Of a stretch of 64,000 nt of DNA, positions 49,723 through 57,202 are shown piece after piece (the stretch's first letter is position 1; each line of letters begins with the position of its first letter). The DNA comes from Actinomycetota bacterium (lineage in GTDB: Bacteria > Actinomycetota > Actinomycetes > S36-B12 > GCA-2699445), in contig JAGQTY010000002.1 in the NCBI GenBank assembly GCA_020438795.1, positions 20,563-84,562 of the forward strand, given 5' to 3'. Made by a program: the position numbers and the translations under genes. The notes under the pieces were generated by a model. It did no database searches. It saw only the letters and a list, made by a program, of their open reading frames with translations, and was not told the DNA's origin.

Positions 49723-51098
49723 GGCGTGGCTCCGAGCAGTCGCTCAGCGACAGACTCCAGCCCCACGGCCCGAGATGCCTTCACCAGGACCACGTCACCC
49801 TCGCGAACCCCAGACTCGACCAGGCGCAGAGCCTCGGCCACGTCGGGCACCCAAGCGGCCTCGTCCCCCCAGGAACCCTCCTGAGCGGCCCCCAGATACA
49901 TCGGCCGCGCCCCGGCTCCGATGACCACGAGCCGGTCGATGTCGAGCCTGACCGCGAGTCGTCCGATGCGGTCATGTTCAGTCAGTGAGTCCGGACCAAG
50001 CTCCAGCATCTCGCCGAGCACCGCCCAGGACCGCCCTGCACCCTCCGCAAGCCGGGCCAACGTCTTCAGCGCCGCAGCCATCGATTCCGGGTTGGCGTTG
50101 TAGGCGTCGTTGACGACGGTGATGCCGGTCGGACTCACCCTGACATCCATGCGGTGCGGACTGGCTGGCCCCGCCTGTGCCAGCGCCTCGGCGACGCTGC
50201 TCAGCGGCATGCCCATCGAGACCGCCACCGCCGCCACGGCGGCAGCATTGTGAGCGTTGTGTTCCCCGTGCAGCCGGAGCTGGACCGCGGCCTGCTGCCC
50301 CTGCCACGACATGGTGAAACAGGGCCGGGCCGCATTGTCGAGTTCCAGATCGGTGATGCGCAGGTCGCAGACTTCGCCGAGTCCGAAACGAACACGTTCG
50401 ACACCGTCGGGCAGAGCGACATCAGTGACCAGCGGGTCATCCCCGTTGAGCACGGCAACGCCTCGGGGGCTCAGGGAGGAGACGATTTCCGCCTTGGCTG
50501 CCGCGAGTGTCGCCCGGTCCCCGAACTCACCGAGATGGGCACTGCCGACGTTCAGCATGACGGCAATGTCCGGGCGGGCGATCGAGCAGAGATAGTCGAT
50601 GTGTCCGGTACCCCGGGCACCCATCTCCAGGACGAGGGTCCTTGTGGCGTCATCGGCCTGCAGCACGGTCAGCGGCAGTCCGACCTCGGTGTTGAAGGAG
50701 CCGACCGGAGCCACGACCGGGCCGTGATGACGCAGGACGCTGGCAAGCAGGTCCTTGGTGGTGGTCTTGCCCGAGGAGCCGGTGACGGCCACGACCCTGG
50801 TGTCCTCCAGGGTCTCCAGGTACCGGTTGGCGAGCCTGCCGAGGGCTGCCACCGTGTCCGCCACCAGGATGTGCGGACCGGGCACCTCATGCTGGGCCAG
50901 GGTCGCCACGGCGCCGTTCGCCAGTGCGGACTCCGCGAAATCGTGGCCGTCCACGCGATCACCCCTGATCGCGACGAACAGGTCACCGGGGCTGACCCGG
51001 CGGTTGTCCGCGGCCGCGCCGAGCACCGGTTGCTCCGAGTCCCCGATCAGGTCGCCGGCGACCATGGCGGCCACCTCGGCAAGGGATGTCGGCCTCAT
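49719..51098 (-). CDS. murF: UDP-MurNAc-tripeptide D-alanyl-D-alanine ligase
   Basis: MurF adds D-Ala-D-Ala to complete the pentapeptide precursor. The 459-residue ligase has the ATP loop AVTGSSGKTTTKDLLAS, NVGSAHLGEFG with the metal-binding glutamate and the C-terminal domain with VVNDAYNANPESMAAAL and LGEMLELG. It overlaps murE and mraY by 4 bases each. Confidence 0.97.
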   Translation of the reverse strand: MRPTSLAEVAAMVAGDLIGDSEQPVLGAAADNRRVSPGDLFVAIRGDRVDGHDFAESALANGAVATLAQHEVPGPHILVADTVAALGRLANRYLETLEDTRVVAVTGSSGKTTTKDLLASVLRHHGPVVAPVGSFNTEVGLPLTVLQADDATRTLVLEMGARGTGHIDYLCSIARPDIAVMLNVGSAHLGEFGDRATLAAAKAEIVSSLSPRGVAVLNGDDPLVTDVALPDGVERVRFGLGEVCDLRITDLELDNAARPCFTMSWQGQQAAVQLRLHGEHNAHNAAAVAAVAVSMGMPLSSVAEALAQAGPASPHRMDVRVSPTGITVVNDAYNANPESMAAALKTLARLAEGAGRSWAVLGEMLELGPDSLTEHDRIGRLAVRLDIDRLVVIGAGARPMYLGAAQEGSWGDEAAWVPDVAEALRLVESGVREGDVVLVKASRAVGLESVAERLLGATP

Positions 51099-52567
51099 GT
51101 CATGGCTCCGAGGAACTCTGCGAGAACCTCGCGATCATCGAACGGCTCAACACATCCAGCGATCTCCTGACCGGTCTCGTGACCCTTGCCCAGGAGCAGC
51201 ACACCGCCGTTGTCGCCCGCCAACCGTACCGCAGTCGCGATGGCGGCGCGCCTGTCCCCCTCGACCAGGATCTCGCCCGGTGTACTGGCCGATCGCGCGC
51301 CGCTCAGCATCGCGGCCCGGATGACTGCGGGGTCTTCCGAACGCGGATTGTCATCGGTGATCACGAGTACGTCACTGCCCTGCGCCGCCACCCGGCCCAT
51401 CGCAGGTCTCTTCTCGGCGTCGCGGTCTCCACCACAACCAAGCACGACCACCAGTCTGCCAGCAGTGAATCGGCGTGTGGCCGCAATTGCCCGCTCCACC
51501 GCGTCGGGTGTGTGGGCGTAATCGACGATACCGGTCCTGTCGCCCACAGTGACGGGTTCCATCCGGCCAGGAACACCGGGGCAGCCGGCGATCCCCGCAC
51601 CCACCACCGCCGCGTCGTAGCCGAGGGTCGCCAGTGTCGCCAGCGCCCCGAGCGCGTTCGCCTGGTTGAAGCTGCCGGGCATCCGCGACGACAGTGTGAG
51701 TGCAGTCCCGGGTCCCCTCACCCGCGCAGACCAGCCCGACACCGAATCCTGGACCTCATCGAGGACCCAGTCCGCCGCCCTGCTCGTGGCGTAGCTGACG
51801 GCAGGCAACGATGTCCTGGCAAGCAGACGCTGTCCCCATGAGTCGTCGATGCAGATGACCGCCCGACTGGCCCTGGTGGTCGTGAACAGCTCAGACTTCG
51901 CGGAGAAGTAGTCCTCCATGTCGGCGTGGAAGTCGAGGTGGTCCTGGGTGAGATTGGTGAACACCGCGATGTCGAATCGCAGTCCGTCCACGCGGCCCAG
52001 CCGCAGGGCGTGGCTGCTCACCTCGATGGCCACAGTATCCGCCCCCTGCGCCGCCATGTCGGCGAGGATCGCGTGGAGATCGGGCGATTCCGGCGTCGTG
52101 CGAGGGCTCGGGAGCCGGGTGTCGCCGAGGACGATACCGGTGGTGCCGATGATTCCCGTGTGCCTGCCTGCCGCGTCGAGGCCCGCCTTCATCAGGTGCG
52201 TCATGGTCGTCTTGCCGTTGGTCCCGGTGATGCCGATGAGCTGCAGCTTCTCCGCCGGATGATCGTAGATGTGAGCGGCCAGCTCCCCCAGAATGCCCCG
52301 AGGATCGGCGACCTCCACCACCGGAACATCCGCGACGCCGAGCATTCTGGCGCCCGCCGGGTCGGTCAGGATCGCCACTGCCCCGTTCGCCACTGCCTGC
52401 TGGGCGAAGCGTGCCCCGTGCGTGATCGCACCCGGCAGTGCGGCATACAGTTGCCCGGACTCCACCCGCCGCGAGTCCAGACTGACTCCCTGGACGGCGG
52501 GCAACCGCGGATCGACGGGAAGACCTGGAGCCCCCGAGAGGGGCGCGGGCGGAGTCGGCGGGCGCAT
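51095..52567 (-). CDS. murE: UDP-MurNAc-L-Ala-D-Glu-meso-diaminopimelate ligase
   Basis: MurE adds the third amino acid of the stem peptide. The 490-residue ligase has the ATP loop GITGTNGKTTMTHLMK, EVSSHALRLGRVDG, NLTQDHLDFH and, in the C-terminal domain, DDNPRSEDP. The DNPR form is the mark of enzymes that use meso-diaminopimelate; lysine-adding enzymes differ there. This points to a DAP-type cell wall. It starts 3 bases after the ftsI stop and overlaps murF by 4. Confidence 0.96.
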   Translation of the reverse strand: MRPPTPPAPLSGAPGLPVDPRLPAVQGVSLDSRRVESGQLYAALPGAITHGARFAQQAVANGAVAILTDPAGARMLGVADVPVVEVADPRGILGELAAHIYDHPAEKLQLIGITGTNGKTTMTHLMKAGLDAAGRHTGIIGTTGIVLGDTRLPSPRTTPESPDLHAILADMAAQGADTVAIEVSSHALRLGRVDGLRFDIAVFTNLTQDHLDFHADMEDYFSAKSELFTTTRASRAVICIDDSWGQRLLARTSLPAVSYATSRAADWVLDEVQDSVSGWSARVRGPGTALTLSSRMPGSFNQANALGALATLATLGYDAAVVGAGIAGCPGVPGRMEPVTVGDRTGIVDYAHTPDAVERAIAATRRFTAGRLVVVLGCGGDRDAEKRPAMGRVAAQGSDVLVITDDNPRSEDPAVIRAAMLSGARSASTPGEILVEGDRRAAIATAVRLAGDNGGVLLLGKGHETGQEIAGCVEPFDDREVLAEFLGAMT

Positions 52568-52570
52568 CGA

Positions 52571-54427
52571 TCAGCCGAGGGAGGAACCGTCGGTCGTGAG
52601 CGGGAACTTGAACGGCTTGTCACCGGTCGGAGGAACTCCCTGGGATGCCAGCGCCGCCGTCAGGACCTGCTGCACCACCGGACCGGCGACCGCGCCACCG
52701 TAGTAGGAGCCGCGCGGGTTGTCCAGCCAGGCGCCCACCACGATCTCGGGGTCATTGGCCGGAGCCATTCCCACAAATGATGCGGTGTAGCCCGAGTAGC
52801 ACCCGCACTCCTCGTCGTAGCGCTGCGCTGTACCGGTCTTGCCGCCGACGAGGTAGCCCGGAACCGCCGCGTTCTTGGCAGTGCCACCCTCCTGCAGGAC
52901 GAGCTGCATCAGTTTCTGCATCTTCTTGGCGGTGGACTCCTTGAGCACACGGTGCTGCTCGCCGGGTGCGGTCTGCTGCACGGTCCCATCCGCGCCGACG
53001 TAGCTGTCGATGAGCTTCGGACTGGTGTAGACACCGTCGTTGCCGATGGAGGCGACCATACTGGCGATCTGGATGGCGGTCATGGACATGCCCTGACCGA
53101 ACGCCAGGGTGGGGAACGTCGTCTCCGACCAGTCCGCCGGATCGAGCAGATACCCGCTCTGCTCACCGGGGAAGCTCAGCCCGGTCGGGCTGCCGACCCC
53201 GAAGTTGCGCAGGTACTCGTAGAGCCTGTCGCCACCGATCTCCTCGGCGGCCAGAATCGTGCCGATGTTGCTCGACTGGGCGAGCACTCCCGCGAGCGTC
53301 AGCTGCAAAGTGCCGTGCGCGTGCGAGTCCTCGAACGCCTTGCCGCCGCGAAGCAGGGTCCCGGGCACCACCACGCTGCTCTTGGGCTTGAGAGCTCCTT
53401 GGTCGAGCACTGCGGCGATGGTCATCAGCTTGGCCGTCGACCCTGGCTCCATCGCCCACGTGACGGGTTTGTTGTTCCAGTCTCCCGGCTCCACCTTGTC
53501 CGGATTCTCGGGATCGAAGGACGGGCCAGTGGCCATCGCCAGGATGCGCCCTGTAGGGACGTGCAGCGCCACAACCATACCGAAGTCGGAGTTGGAGGCC
53601 TTGGCCTGCTTCGTGATCGCGCGCTGGGCGATCGCCTGGAGATCTGCGTCGATCGTCAGCCTCACGTCGGTCCCGGGTCGCGGAGCCACCTTCTGCACGT
53701 CGGAGGCGGGAATCTCGTTGCCACCGGGAGCCTCCTCATAGGAGACACTGCCGGGCTCACCGTTCAGCACATCGTTCAGCGCGGACTCGAGGCAGCAGGC
53801 ACCGTCACCCTCGGCGTTGGTGAAGCCGGTGAGATTGGCTCCGAGTTCCTTGTTCGGGTAGTCGCGGATGGTCAGCCGCTCGCTGAAGATGCCTTGCAAC
53901 ACCTTGCCGTCATTGTCCTCGGCCGCCCGCCATGCCTGAATGTCGCGCCAGATCTGTGGCGGAGTGTTCTTCTTCAGGTAGATGAACCGGCGCTCTCCGG
54001 TCAGCTCCGGTACCAGGACTGCCGGATCCATACCGATGATGGGCCCGAGCACGGCGGCCGTCTCCTGCGGATCCTCCACCAGCGTCTGATCCGCAGTGAT
54101 GTGCCGGACCTCGATCGAGGTCGCGAGCGGTACCCCGTTGATGTCGGTGATCTCGCCGCGGACCGCCGGTATGTCCTGGGTGACCAGACGCTTGCCCAGA
54201 GTCTCACCGGCGAGCTCGCCACCCTTGAGCAGCTGCAGTTCCACCAGACGTGCTGCGAAGAGACTGACAACGATGGCGAAGACCACGAACATCCAGGTGA
54301 TGCGGCGCCGTGACGAGGCCATCCTGAAGGGCTTGCGTGCGGGAGGGCCCATGGGCGGGGCACCGTTGCCGGAAGGTGCAGGTCCACCACTGTGTGGAGT
54401 TCGGGTACGGGTGGCGGTGCTCATCAC
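52571..54427 (-). CDS. ftsI: Septal transpeptidase FtsI (class B PBP)
   Basis: FtsI crosslinks septal peptidoglycan. The 618-residue protein has a cytoplasmic proline-rich start, one helix (about 45-65, ITWMFVVFAIVVSLFAARLV), a dimerisation domain and the penicillin-binding domain. The active-site serine is in EPGSTAKLM near residue 330 (SxxK), the second motif is SSN near 388 and the third KTGT near 530. A cysteine pair (ACCLESALN) and another (EECGCYS) occur, which is worth noting for an exported domain. It starts at ATG 54427, overlapping the ftsL stop by 4 bases. Confidence 0.96.
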   Translation of the reverse strand: MMSTATRTRTPHSGGPAPSGNGAPPMGPPARKPFRMASSRRRITWMFVVFAIVVSLFAARLVELQLLKGGELAGETLGKRLVTQDIPAVRGEITDINGVPLATSIEVRHITADQTLVEDPQETAAVLGPIIGMDPAVLVPELTGERRFIYLKKNTPPQIWRDIQAWRAAEDNDGKVLQGIFSERLTIRDYPNKELGANLTGFTNAEGDGACCLESALNDVLNGEPGSVSYEEAPGGNEIPASDVQKVAPRPGTDVRLTIDADLQAIAQRAITKQAKASNSDFGMVVALHVPTGRILAMATGPSFDPENPDKVEPGDWNNKPVTWAMEPGSTAKLMTIAAVLDQGALKPKSSVVVPGTLLRGGKAFEDSHAHGTLQLTLAGVLAQSSNIGTILAAEEIGGDRLYEYLRNFGVGSPTGLSFPGEQSGYLLDPADWSETTFPTLAFGQGMSMTAIQIASMVASIGNDGVYTSPKLIDSYVGADGTVQQTAPGEQHRVLKESTAKKMQKLMQLVLQEGGTAKNAAVPGYLVGGKTGTAQRYDEECGCYSGYTASFVGMAPANDPEIVVGAWLDNPRGSYYGGAVAGPVVQQVLTAALASQGVPPTGDKPFKFPLTTDGSSLG

Positions 54428-55182
54428 TCGACTCCCGTCAGGATCGCTCGATCGCGAGCAGTGGTGCCGCCGAGTTGCGCTCCGTCACCGTTGCTGCCTG
54501 CGTCCTCAGTTGCAGCACCCGGAGTCTGCGCCGAGTCGCCGGTCCCCGCCTGGCCCGGTTCGGCCCCGTCGCTCGGGGACGTCTGCGCGGAATCACTCTG
54601 GGTCTGCGGTGGCAGGGGCTGCGACGCCTCCCCGGCGGGATCAGTGGCGGGATCAGTGGCGGGATCGGTGGCGGGATCGGTGGCGGTGGAGTCGAGCGGT
54701 GGCAGCCCCGGATCTGCGTCGGGCAGCGCAAGCCCAGTCTCGGGGTCGTACCCGTCTGCCAGGGTTCCTCCGGTGGCAGGCTTGGGAATCCCCATGATCC
54801 TGCCGGTCTCAACGTCGAGGTAGACGGTGGTTGCCGCCGCGACCAGACCGAGTTCCGCCGCTTCGATGCGAAGGTTCGTCGGCGACGAGAGCGCCAGCAC
54901 CTCCTGTCGCAGGGCCTGCTCCTGCTCGAACAACGCGGTCTGCTCCCGCTTCATCTCTCCCTGCCGGAACGATCCGGCCGCCAGGGAATTGTTGACCAGG
55001 AGCAGAGCCACCAACGCCGCGGCGAGGATGCCGGTGATGGCGCCCACGAACGAGACGATGCCGTCAGGCAGGCCGGGACGAGGGCTCCTCGCACGAGCCG
55101 GCCGAGCGGGCCGACGTCGCCGGCCCTTGCGCGTCTCGTCCCGGTGCTTGCGATGCTGCTTCGGTGGCGAGAGCGTGGTCAT
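54424..55182 (-). CDS. ftsL: FtsL-like division protein with a long disordered tail
   Basis: The 252-residue product has a basic cytoplasmic start (about 1-40, many R and K), one membrane helix (about 44-66, VSFVGAITGILAAALVALLLVNN), a short coiled coil (about 70-100, GEMKREQTALFEQEQALRQEVLAL) and the segment NLRIEAAELGLVAA typical of FtsL/septum proteins. After about residue 145 it is low-complexity, rich in D, P, T, A, Q and G, with the repeat DPAT four times. Position between rsmH and ftsI supports the FtsL call. The tail is longer than in most FtsL proteins. Confidence 0.8.
   Translation of the reverse strand: MTTLSPPKQHRKHRDETRKGRRRRPARPARARSPRPGLPDGIVSFVGAITGILAAALVALLLVNNSLAAGSFRQGEMKREQTALFEQEQALRQEVLALSSPTNLRIEAAELGLVAAATTVYLDVETGRIMGIPKPATGGTLADGYDPETGLALPDADPGLPPLDSTATDPATDPATDPATDPAGEASQPLPPQTQSDSAQTSPSDGAEPGQAGTGDSAQTPGAATEDAGSNGDGAQLGGTTARDRAILTGVE
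54638..54685. repeat. Four tandem 12-bp units in ftsL
   Basis: Units of 12 bases at 54638-54649, 54650-54661, 54662-54673 and 54674-54685 read GGATCAGTGGCG twice and then GGATCGGTGGCG twice on the plus strand. They encode the DPAT-type repeat of the FtsL tail. The two sequence variants in adjacent pairs suggest duplication of units by slippage. Confidence 0.85.
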
Positions 55183-56126
55183 GCCGCCACCTTCTCCACC
55201 ACGCGCAGTTTGGCCGAAGCCGCCCTCGGGTTCTCACTGACCTCGAGCGGGTCGGGAGGCAGCGCACCCCTGGTGACAGCAGACAACCAGGGACGCCGGT
55301 CCGCCGGCACCACCGGAAGGCCGTGCGGTACCTCCGGACGGATGCCCTGCGCGAAGGTCCTCTTGACGATGCGGTCCTCGAGACTGTGGAAGCTCAGGAC
55401 CGCCGCCCTGCCACCCGGCGCGAGCAGCCGAAGGCCTGTCTCCAGTCCCGCCTGAAGTGCGGTGAGCTCGTCGTTCACCTCGATCCGCAGCGCCTGGAAC
55501 GTCCGCTTGGCCGGATGACCCCGACCCGGTCGGTAGCGGACCGCAGCAGCGATGACGTCCGAGAGCTGACCCGTCGTCGTGATCCTGTTCTCGTCCCTCG
55601 CGCGCACGACGGCTGAGGCAATGCGCCATGCATCACGTTCCTCGCCGTACTTCCGGATCACGCGCGCCAGCTCCTCAGGCTCGTAGTCGTTCACGACGTC
55701 CGCCGCACTCAGCCCACCCGTCTGGTCCATTCGCATGTCCAGGGGTGTGTCACGAGCGTAAGCGAAACCTCGGGCGTCACTGTCTATCTGCAGGCTTGAC
55801 ACGCCGAGGTCGAACAGGATCGCCACCGGAGCGGTCGCAGGCGGCAGCCGCTCGAGCACCAGGTCGAAGCGCCCGTGTTCGGTACGGAACCGGTCACCGA
55901 ACCCGGCCAGCCGCTCCTGCGCCAGAGCCAGGGCCTCGTGATCTCTGTCGATGCCCAGGACGAGCAGCTGCGGGTAGGAGCGCAGCAGCGCTTCACTGTG
56001 GCCGCCGAGGCCGAGCGTCGCATCGATCAGCAGCGGGGCACGGTCGGGAACGACACCCTCGATCGCGGGTCCCAGCAATTCGAGGATCGGGGCCAGCATG
56101 ACGGGTTCATGACGAGGACCGGTCAT
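55179..56126 (-). CDS. rsmH: 16S rRNA (cytosine-N4) methyltransferase RsmH
   Basis: RsmH methylates C1402 of 16S rRNA. The 315-residue protein has the start RHEPVMLAPILELLGPA, the S-adenosylmethionine loop DATLGLGGHSEALL, ILFDLGVSSLQID, and FQALRIEVNDELTAL. The C-terminus has SFHSLEDRIVKRTF. The start at 56126 is the first ATG and gives the family N-terminus. It overlaps ftsL by 4 bases and lies 169 bases after mraZ, with no gene in between. Confidence 0.96.
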   Translation of the reverse strand: MTGPRHEPVMLAPILELLGPAIEGVVPDRAPLLIDATLGLGGHSEALLRSYPQLLVLGIDRDHEALALAQERLAGFGDRFRTEHGRFDLVLERLPPATAPVAILFDLGVSSLQIDSDARGFAYARDTPLDMRMDQTGGLSAADVVNDYEPEELARVIRKYGEERDAWRIASAVVRARDENRITTTGQLSDVIAAAVRYRPGRGHPAKRTFQALRIEVNDELTALQAGLETGLRLLAPGGRAAVLSFHSLEDRIVKRTFAQGIRPEVPHGLPVVPADRRPWLSAVTRGALPPDPLEVSENPRAASAKLRVVEKVAA

Positions 56127-56295
56127 GCGTCACCTCGATCTCTGATTCAGGTCAAGACTTGCCTTCGATGGTCCGGCAACCTCATGTGGGATCAGGTCCC
56201 CTCCCGCTTCGGGAAGAGTACCCGGCGTCGGGGAAGAACGCCGGAGACGAAGTCACAGGGAAGGGTGACTGTGCGGGGGGAGGCCTCATGCCACA

Positions 56296-56727
56296 TCAGA
56301 AGATGCCGGGCACCACCTCCTCCGCCAGATCGGCGAATTCCGACTCCTGCGCGTCGAGGTAGACCGACCAGGCAGGGCCGTCCCAGATCTCGGCGGTCGT
56401 ACCGTTGCCGGCAACCACAACCTCCTTGTCGAGGTTCGCGTAGTCGCGCAGGGTCGTGGGGACACCGACGCGACCCTGTTTATCGGGAGTCTGGTCGTGC
56501 GCGCTGGAGAAGAGCACCCGCAGGTAGCTGCGGACAGCCGCATTGGACCGCGACGCCTCGTTCAGCCGGCGCGCATACTCCTCGAACTCGGAGGCGGGCC
56601 ACAGCACGACACAGCGGTCCTGGCCCTTCGTCATCACGACTCCTTCGTCGAGCACGGCGCGGAACTTGGCGGGAAGGACGAGACGGCCCTTCTCATCGAG
56701 TTTCGGGGTGTGGGTGCCCAGCAGCAC
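56296..56727 (-). CDS. mraZ: Transcription regulator MraZ
   Basis: MraZ is the conserved first gene of the dcw cluster and in studied bacteria is a DNA-binding protein that represses its own promoter. From the GTG at 56727 it has 143 residues with two SpoVT/AbrB-like halves: HTPKLDEKGRLVLPAKFRAVL and SSAHDQTPDKQGRVGVPTTLRDYANL. The GTG is chosen because GGAG lies 6 bases upstream and the length is normal; an earlier ATG at 56790 would start inside the operator repeats. It is upstream of rsmH by 169 bases. Confidence 0.95.
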   Translation of the reverse strand: MLLGTHTPKLDEKGRLVLPAKFRAVLDEGVVMTKGQDRCVVLWPASEFEEYARRLNEASRSNAAVRSYLRVLFSSAHDQTPDKQGRVGVPTTLRDYANLDKEVVVAGNGTTAEIWDGPAWSVYLDAQESEFADLAEEVVPGIF

Positions 56728-56765
56728 AAGCCACTCCTCCCCGGTCGCCGACTCATCCCAGCAAT

Positions 56766-56806
56766 TCCATTTCACTCCACTGTATTCCACTTTGCTCCAC
56801 AGTCAA
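56766..56806 (-). promoter_or_regulatory. mraZ promoter inside four MraZ-type repeats
   Basis: On the minus strand GTGGA occurs at 56796-56800, 56786-56790 and 56776-56780, with ATGGA at 56766-56770, an exact 10-base period over four units. Interleaved with them are TTGACT (56801-56806) and TACAGT (56779-56784), separated by 16 bases, a good -35/-10 pair. Spaced GTGG repeats are the known form of MraZ operators, so autorepression is likely. Confidence 0.8.
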
Positions 56807-56896
56807 CCCCCACGGTTGCTGTGGACCCCCATTGCCCCTTTCGTCCCCGAAGGGGCCGATCGAGCGGTCGGAAAGCATGCCCCGGGGCGACTGCAC

Positions 56897-56902
56897 TAGG
56901 GT
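56897..56902 (+). promoter_or_regulatory. -10 box of the small-protein gene, leaderless spacing
   Basis: TAGGGT lies 7 bases before the ATG at 56910, the spacing seen for leaderless genes in actinobacteria. No good -35 is visible, so the call rests on one box. Confidence 0.5.
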
Positions 56903-56909
56903 GAGGCTC

Positions 56910-57026
56910 ATGGCCGATCATGAAGAAGCTGAAGACGGTGGTGGCGCCAGCGCCACATTCATGGCGTTCGCGTCGCCGATCGCGTTGTTGATCGTCTACA
57001 TCGTCCTGCTCGCCCTCGGCGTCTGA
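56910..57026 (+). CDS. 38-residue single-helix membrane protein
   Basis: An ATG at 56910 gives 38 residues: an acidic, glycine-rich start (MADHEEAEDGGGAS) and one hydrophobic helix to the end (about 17-37, FMAFASPIALLIVYIVLLALGV-type). A -10-like TAGGGT sits 7 bases upstream, and GTGAGG overlaps that space. Its acidic tail plus one helix looks like a real small membrane protein and not a random frame. It is transcribed away from mraZ. I do not know a family for it. Its size explains why automatic callers may miss it. Confidence 0.6.
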   Translation: MADHEEAEDGGGASATFMAFASPIALLIVYIVLLALGV

Positions 57027-57189
57027 GTCGCCACACAGGGCGCTCCCCGTCCTGACGGGCCTCCGTCCAGGGGACACGGCAGGACTCGTTCATCACAACC
57101 GGGCCACTGCAGTAGGTATCCGCACGCAGTACCTGATCACTCGGATCTGTACTGCCGCGTCTGCGGGAAGAGACGTCGGAGCCGATTCG

Positions 57190-57195
57190 TAGACT
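57190..57195 (+). promoter_or_regulatory. -10 box of recC, leaderless spacing
   Basis: TAGACT at 57190-57195 lies 7 bases before the ATG at 57203. No -35 is convincing. The same hexamer and the same spacing occur in front of hisD. Confidence 0.45.
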
Positions 57196-57202
57196 TGTGA
57201 GC

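Noticed and set aside
56728..56790. Earlier mraZ start at 56790
   Set aside because: It would put the operator repeats in the coding region and makes the protein too long; GTG 56727 has a GGAG site.
57027..57196. Small hairpins in the gap between the small-protein gene and recC
   Set aside because: Stems are short (about 5 bp) and no U-run follows; such pairs are expected by chance at this GC content.
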